Below, piece after piece: positions 19,396 through 28,513 of a stretch of DNA of 64,000 bases. The position numbers were made by a program, and so were the translations under genes. Origin of the DNA: Gemmatimonadota bacterium (lineage in GTDB: Bacteria; Gemmatimonadota; Gemmatimonadetes; Gemmatimonadales; Gemmatimonadaceae); the NCBI GenBank assembly GCA_003134685.1, contig PLCA01000005.1, positions 62,001-126,000 on the forward strand. Direction: 5' to 3'. Numbering within the stretch: the stretch's first letter is position 1; every line of letters begins with the position of its first letter. The notes under the pieces were generated by a model. The model did not search any database. It was not told the origin of the DNA and saw only the letters and a program-made list of their open reading frames with translations.

Positions 19396-20919
19396 ATGTT
19401 CAAGAAAGTTCTGATCGCGAATCGTGGTGAGATCGCTCTGCGCGTAATCCGTGCCTGCCAGGAGCTCGAGATAAAGACGGTCGCGGTTTACAGTGAGGCC
19501 GACGTCCGCGCGCCCCACGTCCGCGAGGCGGACGAGGCAGTCCTGATAGGGCCGCCACCCTCGAGCGAGAGCTATCTGCGTGGCGAGAAAATCATCGAAG
19601 CCGCCAAGCTTACTCACGCCGAAGCGATTCATCCCGGCTACGGATTTCTCTCCGAGCGTGAATGGTTCGCGCGAGCCGTCCGTGACGCGGGAATCGTCTG
19701 GATCGGACCGCCCGCCGAGGCGATCGCGGCGATGGGAAGCAAGACTGCCGCGCGGACACTTGCGGTGGCGAACGGAGTCCCGGTGGTTCCGGGAACGACC
19801 GAACCCCTCGAGAACGCGAAGGAGGCCGAGAAGATCGCGAAGAAGTTCGGCTATCCGGTGCTGCTCAAGGCCGCGGCCGGCGGCGGGGGAAAGGGGATGC
19901 GCGTGGTCTCAGCGCCGAAGGAGCTCGCCGGCGCCCTCGAAGCGGCGCGCAGGGAAGCGAAGAGCGCGTTCGGGGACGATGCGGTGTACCTGGAGAAGTT
20001 CGTCGCGCAGCCGCGGCACGTCGAGATTCAGGTCCTCGCTGATTCGCACGGCACAGTTCTCTCGCTCGGCGAGCGCGAATGCTCGGTGCAGCGGCGCCAT
20101 CAGAAGATGATCGAAGAGTCTCCAAGTGTCGCGGTTAATCCAGAGCTGAGGCGAAAGATGGGTGAGACCGCTGTGCGGGCAGCGCGGGCGGCGGGCTACG
20201 TGAATGCAGGAACCTGCGAATTTCTGCTCGATCGGAGCGGGGAGTTTTACTTCCTGGAGATGAACACACGCCTCCAGGTCGAGCATCCAGTGACGGAGCT
20301 CGTGACCGGAATCGACATCGTGCAGTGGCAGCTGCGAATCGCCGCCGGCGAAAAGCTCCCGTTCAGGCAGGAGGAGATAGTCCCGCACGGCTGGGCGATC
20401 GAGTGCCGCATCACCAGCGAAGACGCATCGAACAACTTCCTGCCGTCTACCGGACGAATCCGGCACCTGCACCTGCCGAGCGGCCCGGGAGTGCGCTGGG
20501 ATGGGGGCGTGGAATCTGGGAGCGAGATCGGGCTCTACTACGATCCGATGCTCGCCAAGCTCATCGTCTGGGGCGCCGACCGGGAGCAGGCGGTCACGCG
20601 AATGCGCCGCGCTCTGGTGGATCTGATCATCCAGGGCGTGGAGACGTCGCGCGATTTCCACATTCGAGTCATGGGTGACGACGAGTTCCGCCGCGGCGCC
20701 ATCGACATTCAATGGCTGGAGCGGCGCCTCGCTTCGATTCTCGAGCGTCAGCCAAGCGAGGAGTCCGTTCGGGTCGCGGCGATCGCGGGAGCTTTGCTGG
20801 CGGAGCGCGACAGGGGAGCGCGCGCGGTCTCGACCGCTGGCGTCCTGCCAGCCGGCGGCGGCGATGTCGCGCCCGACCCGTGGACACAGGCTGCGCGCAT
20901 CGACGGGCTACGCGACTGA
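19396..20919 (+). CDS. accC: Biotin carboxylase subunit (AccC/PccA N-terminal type)
   Basis: Biotin carboxylase uses ATP and bicarbonate to carboxylate biotin on the carrier. The 507 residues begin FKKVLIANRGEIALRVIRAC. They show the ATP-grasp glycine loop AGGGGKGM (161-168), the catalytic FLEMNTRLQVEHPVTE block and the IECRI segment. The extra C-terminal 50 residues are low-complexity (Ala/Gly/Arg) beyond the usual 450. It lacks the biotinyl domain, which is a separate gene downstream. The stop overlaps the ATG of the methyltransferase gene. Confidence 0.94.
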   Translation: MFKKVLIANRGEIALRVIRACQELEIKTVAVYSEADVRAPHVREADEAVLIGPPPSSESYLRGEKIIEAAKLTHAEAIHPGYGFLSEREWFARAVRDAGIVWIGPPAEAIAAMGSKTAARTLAVANGVPVVPGTTEPLENAKEAEKIAKKFGYPVLLKAAAGGGGKGMRVVSAPKELAGALEAARREAKSAFGDDAVYLEKFVAQPRHVEIQVLADSHGTVLSLGERECSVQRRHQKMIEESPSVAVNPELRRKMGETAVRAARAAGYVNAGTCEFLLDRSGEFYFLEMNTRLQVEHPVTELVTGIDIVQWQLRIAAGEKLPFRQEEIVPHGWAIECRITSEDASNNFLPSTGRIRHLHLPSGPGVRWDGGVESGSEIGLYYDPMLAKLIVWGADREQAVTRMRRALVDLIIQGVETSRDFHIRVMGDDEFRRGAIDIQWLERRLASILERQPSEESVRVAAIAGALLAERDRGARAVSTAGVLPAGGGDVAPDPWTQAARIDGLRD

Positions 20920-22157
20920 TGGGCGTCATCAGCGTCTCCATCGACTCGATCGCGGCGGGTGGAGACGGCGTCGGGAGGAGCAATGGGCTCGTCGTGTTCG
21001 TTCCGCGGACGGCGCCCGGCGACGTGGTGACGGCGCAGATATCGGGCAAAGGGCATTTCGCGCGCGGCGCGCTCAGGAGCATCGTGTCTCCCGCTCCCGT
21101 TCGCATCGACCCGCCATGCCCGCACTACACGAGAGACAGCTGCGGAGGCTGTCAACTCCAGCACATGACGTACGCGTCCCAGCTGGCGGCCAAGCAGATG
21201 ATCATCCGCGACTCCGTGCAGCGCATCGGGAAGCGCATCATCGATGCCCCGCCAATCGAGCGCAGCCCGGAGGAATGGCGTTATCGCACGAAGCTCACGC
21301 TCGCGATGCGTCGCCATGGAGCCCGCTGGATCGCGGGGCTCCATCCCTACGACGATCCGTCGCGCATTTTTCCGCTCGCGGATTGTCCGATCACCGACCG
21401 TCGCGTCGTTGCCGCGTGGCGTGAAGTCATGGAGGCCGATGCGTATTTCCCCGACGCGACGGAGCTCCGCGGAAGCGTCCGCATCACCAGTGGCGGCCCG
21501 ACTTTGGTGATGATGGGCGGGCAGAGCTGGGCCGCGCGCGACCAGTTCTCCGCCGCCGTTCCGTCGATCTCGGCGGTGTGGTGGGAGCCGGCCGACGACA
21601 AGCCGCGTCGCCTTCTATATGACAAGCGGCAGCAACGCGACCCCAGCGCCTCGTTCGCCCAGGTGAATCAGGAGATGGCCGAGATCCTCCGGGCGTACGT
21701 ACTCGATCGTGCCCGCTCGTTCGAGCCCAGGACGGTGATCGATGCTTACGCCGGCGCGGGACACATCGCGATCGCGCTGAGCGAGCAAGGCGCAAGGGTG
21801 ACCGCGATAGAGCTCGATCCCGATGCATCGGCCTGGTCCGCATCCAAGCTGGCGGAGCCGTCCCGCGCGATTCAGGCAAGAGTGGAGGATGCGCTGCCAG
21901 GACTCCTGCCCGCCGATCTCGTGATACTCAATCCCCCGCGCGCCGGCGTCGACTCGCGCGTGACCGACACGCTCGAAGCGGAAGTCGGGCACGTTCGCGG
22001 CGTGATCTACGTGAGCTGCAACCCCGCGACGCTCGCACGCGACCTCTCGCGTCTTCCGAGCTACAGAATCGAGTCGGTCCACGCCTTTGACATGTTCCCG
22101 CAAACCGCGCACGTCGAAACGGTGTGCGACCTGCGCCCCGCTGGGGAGTCGGCTTGA
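20919..22157 (+). CDS. 23S rRNA (uracil-C5) methyltransferase, RlmD/RumA-like
   Basis: ATG 20919 overlaps the upstream TGA and gives 412 residues; upstream in-frame sequence is translated accC. It has an N-terminal TRAM-like OB domain and [4Fe-4S] cysteines C67, C75, C78 and C156. A class I SAM-methyltransferase domain follows (DAYAGAGHIAIALSEQGA, NPPRAG), then the catalytic cysteine block YVSCNPATLARDL. This set places it in the RumA/RlmD/RlmC/TrmA group acting on uridine C5 in rRNA or tRNA. It is the unexpected member of the carboxylase run. Confidence 0.9.
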   Translation: MGVISVSIDSIAAGGDGVGRSNGLVVFVPRTAPGDVVTAQISGKGHFARGALRSIVSPAPVRIDPPCPHYTRDSCGGCQLQHMTYASQLAAKQMIIRDSVQRIGKRIIDAPPIERSPEEWRYRTKLTLAMRRHGARWIAGLHPYDDPSRIFPLADCPITDRRVVAAWREVMEADAYFPDATELRGSVRITSGGPTLVMMGGQSWAARDQFSAAVPSISAVWWEPADDKPRRLLYDKRQQRDPSASFAQVNQEMAEILRAYVLDRARSFEPRTVIDAYAGAGHIAIALSEQGARVTAIELDPDASAWSASKLAEPSRAIQARVEDALPGLLPADLVILNPPRAGVDSRVTDTLEAEVGHVRGVIYVSCNPATLARDLSRLPSYRIESVHAFDMFPQTAHVETVCDLRPAGESA

Positions 22158-22657
22158 AATACGTCGTGCAGCTCAACGACCGGCGCAAAACGGTTTCGAT
22201 CGAGCCGGAGGGCGTTCGCTACGAGGACGAGGCGCCGGTGCACGCCGAACTTTCCGACATCGAGGGAAGCCCGGTGCGAATGGTCAAGCTCGGAACCCAC
22301 GTCTATCGAGTCGTCGTCGAGAAGCAGCAAGGACGAGGGAAGTACTCGCTCTGGGTGGATGGCTATCGGTTCGAGACCGAGGCACTCGACGAGCGGACCC
22401 GCTCCATCCGCGATCTCTCGGCGGCGACTGCCGGTCCGACAGGGCCGGCTCCGATCATCGCTCCGATGCCTGGCCTGATCGTGCGCGTCAATGTGAACGT
22501 GGGAGACCGGGTTGAGGCGGGTCAGGGTCTGGTCGTGATGGAAGCGATGAAGATGGAGAACGAGCTGCGCGCCACCGCGGCGGGTACCGTGAAAAGCGTG
22601 GAGGTTGCGCCCGGAACCGCCGTCGAAAAAGGAGCTCTGCTGGTCGCCCTTGAATAG
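22154..22657 (+). CDS. Biotin carboxyl carrier subunit (BCCP-like)
   Basis: TTG 22154 overlaps the upstream TGA (TTGA) and gives 167 residues, the last third being a biotinyl domain with K133 in MEAMKMEN as the biotin attachment site. The first 90 residues form a domain of unknown role that resembles the extension of propionyl-CoA carboxylase carrier proteins. It separates from the rplM promoter by about 50 bases. Together with the two upstream genes it completes a three-subunit carboxylase. Confidence 0.9.
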   Translation: MKYVVQLNDRRKTVSIEPEGVRYEDEAPVHAELSDIEGSPVRMVKLGTHVYRVVVEKQQGRGKYSLWVDGYRFETEALDERTRSIRDLSAATAGPTGPAPIIAPMPGLIVRVNVNVGDRVEAGQGLVVMEAMKMENELRATAAGTVKSVEVAPGTAVEKGALLVALE

Positions 22658-22703
22658 CAAAACGTGAGGGGAAGGAATCTCCGTTTTCCGGAGCGTCCCG
22701 CGG

Positions 22704-22732
22704 TTGACACGCCCAGCCGTCCCGGATACCTT
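22704..22732 (+). promoter_or_regulatory. Predicted promoter of the rplM run
   Basis: TTGACA (22704-22709) and TACCTT (22727-22732), 17 bases apart. The start would be near 22739, leaving an 88-base leader ahead of rplM. The core TTGACACGC is the same as in the promoter at 49654. Confidence 0.6.
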
Positions 22733-22827
22733 AAAAGGCTGTCGTAAAACCACTTAGTCGCAACCAACCGCTTGGAACCCTACTCGACCGAAAGGGGGCC
22801 GGCACTTACATAACCGTTCAGCTTCAC

Positions 22828-23277
22828 ATGAAGACCTACTCCGCGACCCCGCGGGATATCGAGCACCAATGGTACATCGTCGACGCCGAAGGCCAGGTCC
22901 TCGGCCGTCTGGCGACCGCGGTCGCGAACATCATCCGTGGCAAGCATAAGCCGATGTTCACGCCCCACATGGATACCGGCGACAACGTCATCGTCATCAA
23001 CGCTGCCAAAGTCCGCGTCACGGGCAAGAAGGCGGAGCAGAAGCAGTACTTCAGACACACGGGGTACATGGGTCACGAGCGGTTCACGCCGTTCGAGATG
23101 ATGCTCAGCAAGCACCCCGAACGCGTGATCGAGAAGGCGGTCTACGGCATGCTGCCCAAGACGGCCCTCGGACGCGGGAAGCTCCGCCAGAAGCTCCGGG
23201 TGTTCGCCGATGCGAAGCACACGCACGCCGCGCAGCAGCCGAAAGTGTTGGTCCTCAACCAGAAGAGTGGTAAGTAA
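22828..23277 (+). CDS. rplM: 50S ribosomal protein L13
   Basis: The 149-residue product is full-length L13 (KTYSATPRDIEHQWYIVDAEG at the start; GDNVIVINAAKVRVTGKK and GMLPKTALGRG internal). Its TAA overlaps the ATG of rpsI. It heads a run of ribosome and envelope genes behind a strong promoter. Confidence 0.97.
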   Translation: MKTYSATPRDIEHQWYIVDAEGQVLGRLATAVANIIRGKHKPMFTPHMDTGDNVIVINAAKVRVTGKKAEQKQYFRHTGYMGHERFTPFEMMLSKHPERVIEKAVYGMLPKTALGRGKLRQKLRVFADAKHTHAAQQPKVLVLNQKSGK

Positions 23278-23666
23278 TGACTGATACCCTGCACACGATC
23301 GGACGGCGCAAGGAAGCTGTTTGCCGTCTCTACATCAAGCCGGGTTCCGGCAAGTGGTCGGTGAACGGACGCACGCTCGGAGATTATTTCCCGCGCCCCG
23401 CGCACGTCTCCGCCATCCAGCAGCCGTTCACGATCACCGATACGCTCGGCCGCTATGATGTGAAGGCGAAGGTCGAAGGTGGCGGGCTCACCGGTCAGGC
23501 AGGGGCACTCCGCCTCGCCGTCGCCCGTGCGCTCGTAACGATGGATGAATCGCACCGCCGGAAGCTCCGCGACCTGGCGTTGTTGACCCGCGATGCAAGA
23601 GCAGTAGAACGCAAGAAGCCCGGCCGTCCGAAAGCAAGAAAGAAGTTCCAGTTCTCGAAGCGTTAA
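23277..23666 (+). CDS. rpsI: 30S ribosomal protein S9
   Basis: The 129-residue S9 ends with the invariant basic C-terminus KARKKFQFSKR that reaches the ribosomal P site. N-terminal TIGRRKEAVCRLYIKPG is typical. It overlaps rplM by one base and is followed 21 bases later by rpsB. Confidence 0.97.
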   Translation: MTDTLHTIGRRKEAVCRLYIKPGSGKWSVNGRTLGDYFPRPAHVSAIQQPFTITDTLGRYDVKAKVEGGGLTGQAGALRLAVARALVTMDESHRRKLRDLALLTRDARAVERKKPGRPKARKKFQFSKR

Positions 23667-23687
23667 CCCCGAAGGAATCACTATTTA

Positions 23688-24581
23688 ATGGCTCAGCCAA
23701 ACCTGGAGCAGCTACTCGAAGCCGGTGTCCACTTCGGACACCAGACCCGCCGTTGGAACCCGAAAATGCGTCGTTTCATCTTCGCGGAGAGAAACGGCAT
23801 CCACATCATCGATCTGCAGAAGACGCTGCGGCAGCTGGAGCTGGCTCAGAAGCTCGCGCGAGAAGTGATTCTCCGCGGCGACAACGTCCTCTTCGTCTGC
23901 ACCAAGCGCCAACTCGTCAACATCGTGAAGAGCGAGGCCGAGCGCTGCGGAGCGATGTACGTGACTGAGAGATGGCTGGGCGGATTGCTCACCAACTTCC
24001 AGACGGTGAAGAAGCAGGTCCGCCGTCTCAAGGAGCTGGAGGCGGGAAGCGAGGCCGGCGGTGACTTCGAGAACTACACCAAGAAAGAGCAGCTGATGAT
24101 GAGTCGTCAGCGCGACAAGCTTTCGAAGAACCTTGCCGGTATCAAGAACCTTACGCGGCTTCCCGGTCTCATGTTCGTGATCGACTCCAAGAAGGAGCGG
24201 ATCGCGGTCAATGAAGCCAACAAGCTGAACATCCCGCTGATCGCGCTCGTCGACACGAACGCCGATCCGGATCTGATCACCATTCCGATCGCCGGCAATG
24301 ATGACGCGATCCGCTCCGTGGAGCTGATGGCCAAGTCGATCGCCGATGCGATCGTCGAGGCGCGCCGCGAGGCGCCAGTGCGGGTGGAAGCCGAAGAGGC
24401 CGAGTCGTACACGTACAGCTCGGACCGCGGCGCCGAGCCGGAAGGCGAGGGCGACAAGAAGCGGAAGAAACGGCCACGTCGGCGACGGGCAAAGCCCGAA
24501 GCAATTGCCGCGCGGCTCAAGACAGGCGGCGAAGAAGGTGGCGGAGCAGAGGAAGCCACCGAGCCCGAGCAGGAAGGTTAA
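23688..24581 (+). CDS. rpsB: 30S ribosomal protein S2
   Basis: The 297-residue protein has the full S2 core (LLEAGVHFGHQTRRWNPKM and RWLGGLLTNF) up to about residue 225. A charged, low-complexity C-terminal tail of about 70 residues (Glu/Lys/Arg-rich) follows, longer than the E. coli protein (241 aa). SD GAAGGA precedes the ATG. A terminator-like hairpin follows before tsf. Confidence 0.97.
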   Translation: MAQPNLEQLLEAGVHFGHQTRRWNPKMRRFIFAERNGIHIIDLQKTLRQLELAQKLAREVILRGDNVLFVCTKRQLVNIVKSEAERCGAMYVTERWLGGLLTNFQTVKKQVRRLKELEAGSEAGGDFENYTKKEQLMMSRQRDKLSKNLAGIKNLTRLPGLMFVIDSKKERIAVNEANKLNIPLIALVDTNADPDLITIPIAGNDDAIRSVELMAKSIADAIVEARREAPVRVEAEEAESYTYSSDRGAEPEGEGDKKRKKRPRRRRAKPEAIAARLKTGGEEGGGAEEATEPEQEG

Positions 24582-24586
24582 CTTTC

Positions 24587-24615
24587 ACGCCGCCGGAGAA
24601 TTCCGGCGGCGTTTT
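24587..24615. terminator. Intrinsic terminator-like hairpin between rpsB and tsf
   Basis: A perfect 11-bp stem (24587-24597 with 24602-24612) with a GAAT loop is followed by TTTT at 24612-24615. It lies between two genes expected to be one transcript, so it is more likely an attenuator than a full stop. Confidence 0.7.
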
Positions 24616-24628
24616 AACGAGAGATTAT

Positions 24629-25240
24629 ATGACGATGACCAAAGAGAAATTCACAGCGAAGGATGTTCAGGCTCTGCGACAGAAGACCGGCGCGGGCATG
24701 ATGGAGTGTAAAAAGGCACTGGAAGAGACGAGTGGTGATTCGGGGAAAGCGGAGGAGTATCTTCGCGCCAAGGGAATTGCCAAGGCCGAGAAGCGCCAGG
24801 GCAAGCAGACGAGCGAAGGCCTCATCAGCAGCTACATCCACCACAACGGCAAGGTCGGCGTGATGGTGGAAGTGAACTGCGAGACCGATTTCGTCGCACG
24901 CACGGACGACTTCAAGACACTGGTGAAGTACATCGCGGAACATATCGCGGCCGCGGCACCCGTAGCCGTGGACAAGGATCAGGTCCCGCAGGAGAAGGTC
25001 GAGAGCGAGCGTCGCATCTTCATCCAGCAGGTGAAAGAGAGCGGCAAGCCCGATCACCTGATCGAGAAGATCGTCGCCGGAAAGGTCGAGGCTTTTTACA
25101 AGGACGTGGCTCTGGTTCACCAGGCCTGGGTCCGTGAGCCCAAGAAGACGATCGGCGATCTGATCAAGGAAACGTCGGCGAAGCTGGGCGAGAACATTCA
25201 GGTTCGCCGTTTCGTCCGGTTCCAGATGGGCGAGGAGTAG
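24629..25240 (+). CDS. tsf: Elongation factor Ts
   Basis: EF-Ts exchanges GDP for GTP on EF-Tu. The product is 203 residues with the N-terminal UBA-like domain ([19 protein letters not shown]), and [12 protein letters not shown] carries the TDFVA motif that contacts EF-Tu. This is the short, single-core form, as in Thermus. ATG 24629 and ATG 24635 are both possible starts. Its neighbours rpsB, pyrH and frr are the usual ones. Confidence 0.96.
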   Translation: MTMTKEKFTAKDVQALRQKTGAGMMECKKALEETSGDSGKAEEYLRAKGIAKAEKRQGKQTSEGLISSYIHHNGKVGVMVEVNCETDFVARTDDFKTLVKYIAEHIAAAAPVAVDKDQVPQEKVESERRIFIQQVKESGKPDHLIEKIVAGKVEAFYKDVALVHQAWVREPKKTIGDLIKETSAKLGENIQVRRFVRFQMGEE

Positions 25241-25248
25241 AGACCAGG

Positions 25249-25962
25249 TTGGCTGATCTCAAGTACAAGCGGGTTCTGCTCAAACTGTCCGGCGAGGCGC
25301 TCGCCGGACAGAAGGGCGGTGGTTTCGATTTCACCATTCTCGAGCGGCTCGCAACTGAGGTCTCGGACATCGTCAAGATGGGCGCGGCCGTCGGGCTGGT
25401 GATCGGGGGCGGCAACATCGTGCGCGGCGCCCAACTCTCGAAGATGGGAATGGATCGCGTCGGCGCCGACTACATGGGCATGCTCGGCACGGTCATCAAT
25501 GCGCTGGCGCTCCAGGACGTGCTCGAGAAAGCGAAGCTTGAGACGCGCGTCATGACTGCGATCGCGATGGAATCGATCGCCGAGCCGTTCATCAGACGTC
25601 GCGCGATGCGCCACTTCGAGAAGGGCCGCGTCGTGATCTTCGCGGCCGGCACCGGCAACCCGTATTTTTCGACCGACACCGCCGCGGCGCTGCGCGCGAT
25701 CCAGATCCATGCCGACGTCATCATCAAGGCGACGAGCGTCGACGGCGTCTACAGCGCAGACCCCAAGCGCGATCCGGATGCGACACGCTACGAGTCGATC
25801 AGCTATCGCGATGTCATGGTCAACGAGCTCGGCGTGATGGACCAGACGGCCATCACTCTCTGCAAGGAGAACAAGCTGCCCATCATCGTCCTGAACATTC
25901 ACCGTCACGGAGAAGTTGCGAAAGCGCTGCTGGGCGAGCGCGTCGGAACGATCGTACAATGA
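25249..25962 (+). CDS. pyrH: UMP kinase
   Basis: Bacterial-type (amino-acid-kinase fold) UMP kinase of 237 residues. It opens [14 protein letters not shown] and has [10 protein letters not shown], the MNA-type segment [31 protein letters not shown] and [15 protein letters not shown] 25249 is the start. The 3' end overlaps frr (ATG at 25959). Confidence 0.96.
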   Translation: MADLKYKRVLLKLSGEALAGQKGGGFDFTILERLATEVSDIVKMGAAVGLVIGGGNIVRGAQLSKMGMDRVGADYMGMLGTVINALALQDVLEKAKLETRVMTAIAMESIAEPFIRRRAMRHFEKGRVVIFAAGTGNPYFSTDTAAALRAIQIHADVIIKATSVDGVYSADPKRDPDATRYESISYRDVMVNELGVMDQTAITLCKENKLPIIVLNIHRHGEVAKALLGERVGTIVQ

Positions 25963-26513
25963 CGACAATTCCTCAGATCACGAAGGACTGCCGGACCGCG
26001 ATGGAGAAATCGTTCGAGGCGTCGAAGCGCGAGCTGGCGTCGATTCGAACCGGCAAGGCGACCGCGAGCCTGCTCGACACGGTGCGCGTTGAGGCGTACG
26101 GCCAGCAGATGCCCCTGAATCAGGTAGCGGGCGTGTCGGCTCCAGAACCGCGACTCCTCACTGTGACGCCGTGGGACAAGGGACTCGTCACGGCGATCGA
26201 AAAGGCGCTCCGCGAATCTGATCTCGGGCTCAACCCGCAGACGCAGTCGGGCGTCATCCGGGTCCCGCTCCCTTCGCTCAACGAGCAGCGAAGAAAAGAG
26301 CTGGTCAAGGTGGTTCACAAGCTGGCCGAGGAAGCGCGAATCGGCATCCGCCACGCCAGAACCAACGCGCGCGACCAACTGAAGAAGCTGGAAAAAACTT
26401 CGGAAGACGAGCAGAAAAGAGCAGAGAAAGAACTTCAGAAGCTCCACGACGACTACATCGGCAAGATCGATGAGATGTTGAAGGGAAAAGAAGTAGAAAT
26501 CATGGAAGTCTAG
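25959..26513 (+). CDS. frr: Ribosome recycling factor
   Basis: The 184-residue protein splits post-termination ribosomes together with EF-G. It has the RRF pattern: an N-terminal helix ending [24 protein letters not shown], and a C-terminal three-helix bundle rich in Lys/Glu ([21 protein letters not shown]). It overlaps pyrH by four bases and is three bases from cdsA. The uppS gene often found here is missing. Confidence 0.96.
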   Translation: MTTIPQITKDCRTAMEKSFEASKRELASIRTGKATASLLDTVRVEAYGQQMPLNQVAGVSAPEPRLLTVTPWDKGLVTAIEKALRESDLGLNPQTQSGVIRVPLPSLNEQRRKELVKVVHKLAEEARIGIRHARTNARDQLKKLEKTSEDEQKRAEKELQKLHDDYIGKIDEMLKGKEVEIMEV

Positions 26514-26516
26514 CCC

Positions 26517-27371
26517 GTGTCAGAGCTGACACGGCGCATCATCTTCGCGGTGATCGCGGCGCCCGCGAGCATAGCAATCGTATACTTCGGCGACTGGGCA
26601 CTGGCGATTGTTCTGTCCGTGCTCGCGGCGCTGGCGGCCTGGGAGCTGTTCCGAATGGCTCGTGAAACCGGCGCGCTGCCGCTGGAGCCGGCGGGAATCG
26701 CGCTGGCGGCCCTCCTGCCTATCGCGGTTCACGCGCAACGACTGGGCATTTACACGCTCTCTCTCACCGCTGTCGTCGCGATGGTTCTGTTATTGTTCGC
26801 GAGCACGATCTGGCTCCGCGGACCGGCGGGCAAGCCTCTATCATCCGTCGCGATCACGGCGTTCGGAGTGATGTATGCGGGACTCTTTTCATACATCTAC
26901 GCGGTTCGCTACCACGACTACGCCGTGGGAGCGGGGGCGGGAACGGCGCTGGTCTTCCTGCCGGTGTTCCTGACGTGGAGTACCGACGTGGGCGCCTATG
27001 CATTCGGCCGAACGTTCGGCAGGAAGAAGCTGATTCCTTCGGTCAGCCCGGGGAAAACCGTCGAAGGCGCCGTGGGTGGCCTGGGACTCGCCATCGTCAT
27101 CTGCCTGCTCTACGTGCGATTCATCCTCATGCCCTACGCGCAGCTCGGCCTCACGATCCAGGGCGCGGTTCTCTTCGCCATCGTCGTCAGTGTCACGGCG
27201 CAGACCGGTGATCTCGCCGAGTCTCTGCTCAAACGCGAGGCCGGCGTGAAGGACAGCTCGCGCATTCTGCCGGGGCATGGTGGAATACTCGATCGCTTCG
27301 ACAGCCTGCTGTTCGTAATGCCGATCGCGTTCCTCCTGCTCGGGCGCTTGCTGCTGCCCATGCCCCAGTGA
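26517..27371 (+). CDS. cdsA: Phosphatidate cytidylyltransferase
   Basis: Makes CDP-diacylglycerol from phosphatidate and CTP. The 284-residue membrane protein has about seven hydrophobic segments and the signature near the C-terminus SRILPGHGGILDRFDSLL. SPGKTVEGAVGGL and DVGAYAFGRTFG are further family blocks. GTG 26517 is the start and the stop overlaps the GTG of dxr. Confidence 0.95.
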   Translation: MSELTRRIIFAVIAAPASIAIVYFGDWALAIVLSVLAALAAWELFRMARETGALPLEPAGIALAALLPIAVHAQRLGIYTLSLTAVVAMVLLLFASTIWLRGPAGKPLSSVAITAFGVMYAGLFSYIYAVRYHDYAVGAGAGTALVFLPVFLTWSTDVGAYAFGRTFGRKKLIPSVSPGKTVEGAVGGLGLAIVICLLYVRFILMPYAQLGLTIQGAVLFAIVVSVTAQTGDLAESLLKREAGVKDSSRILPGHGGILDRFDSLLFVMPIAFLLLGRLLLPMPQ

Positions 27372-28513
27372 CGCCGGTCACCGCACCCAAAGGGGTGGCG
27401 GTGCTCGGCTCGACGGGGTCGATCGGCACTACTGCGCTCCGTGTGCTCGACAGGCAGCGCGCACGGTTCCGAGTCACGGCTCTCACGGCGAACAGCAACG
27501 GCGCCCTGCTGAGAGAGCAGGCGCGCAAGTTCCAACCCGCGTTTGTCGGCATGGTGGAATCCCAAGCCGATGCGGACGATGCATGGAAGAGCGGGACCGA
27601 TGCCCTGATCTCCGCCGCCACGCGCGATGACGTCGACATCGTGCTCAATGCGATCGTCGGCGCGGCGGGACTCGACGCGACGCTGGCAGCGCTCAAAGGC
27701 GGAAAGCGCGTTGCGCTCGCCAACAAGGAGACGCTGGTCATCGCCGGAGATCTGGTGAAGCAGGCGTGCGCCGCGGGATCGGGCGAGGTGATTCCCGTCG
27801 ACAGCGAGCACAGCGCGATCCTTCAGTGCATTACCGGCCACCCGACGTCGGCTGTGCGTCGGGTCGTGCTCACCGCGTCGGGCGGACCATTCCGCGGGTG
27901 GAGCGCGGAGCGGCTCGCGTCCGCGACCGTAGATGACGCGCTCAGGCACCCGACTTGGCAAATGGGTCGGAAGATCACCATCGACAGCGCGACGCTCGCC
28001 AACAAGGCACTGGAGGTAATTGAGGCACACTTTCTCTTTGGGCTTCCCTACGATCGGATTGATGTGGTCGTGCATCCCCAGAGCGTGGTTCACTCGTTCG
28101 TCGAGTTCATCGATGGCAGCGTCGTTGCACAGATGAGCGTTCCGACGATGGAGCTACCGGTGCTTTATGCCCTGACGCATCCTGAACGCGTCGCGGACGA
28201 CGGTGTGCCGGCGTTCGATCCGGTTAAACTTTCTCCGATGACCTACGAGCCCGTCGATCACGAGCGATTTCCAGCTCTGCGCCTCGGCATCTCCGCCGGA
28301 GTGGCGGGCGGAGCCGCGCCGGCGGTGTACAACGCCGCCAACGAGTGCGCCGTCGCGGCGTTTCTCGCCGGCAAGATCCGCTTTGGGGATATTCCCAGCG
28401 CAATTTCTTCCGCGCTCGACAAGGTGGGCGACATGCCGGGCGGAACGCGCGAGCAGCTGCTGGCGGCGGACGCGGCAGCGCGCCGCTACGTGCAGGAGAT
28501 GTTCAAGTGCTGA
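27368..28513 (+). CDS. dxr: 1-deoxy-D-xylulose-5-phosphate reductoisomerase
   Basis: Second enzyme of the MEP route to isoprenoids. The 381-residue protein has the NADPH motif GSTGSIGTTALRV near residue 15, ANKETLVIAG, and PVDSEHSAI with the metal-binding acidic residues, plus the C-terminal helical domain (AANECAVAAFLAGKI). GTG 27368 is the start. The last codons overlap the GTG of rseP. Confidence 0.96.
   Translation: MTPVTAPKGVAVLGSTGSIGTTALRVLDRQRARFRVTALTANSNGALLREQARKFQPAFVGMVESQADADDAWKSGTDALISAATRDDVDIVLNAIVGAAGLDATLAALKGGKRVALANKETLVIAGDLVKQACAAGSGEVIPVDSEHSAILQCITGHPTSAVRRVVLTASGGPFRGWSAERLASATVDDALRHPTWQMGRKITIDSATLANKALEVIEAHFLFGLPYDRIDVVVHPQSVVHSFVEFIDGSVVAQMSVPTMELPVLYALTHPERVADDGVPAFDPVKLSPMTYEPVDHERFPALRLGISAGVAGGAAPAVYNAANECAVAAFLAGKIRFGDIPSAISSALDKVGDMPGGTREQLLAADAAARRYVQEMFKC

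Noticed and set aside
20712..20918. N-terminal extension of the RlmD-like gene
   Set aside because: The 69 extra codons are translated accC sequence; ATG 20919 gives the expected TRAM domain start.
22679..22693. 5-bp hairpin after the biotin carrier gene
   Set aside because: Short stem (CTCCG/CGGAG) without a following T-run; not a credible terminator.
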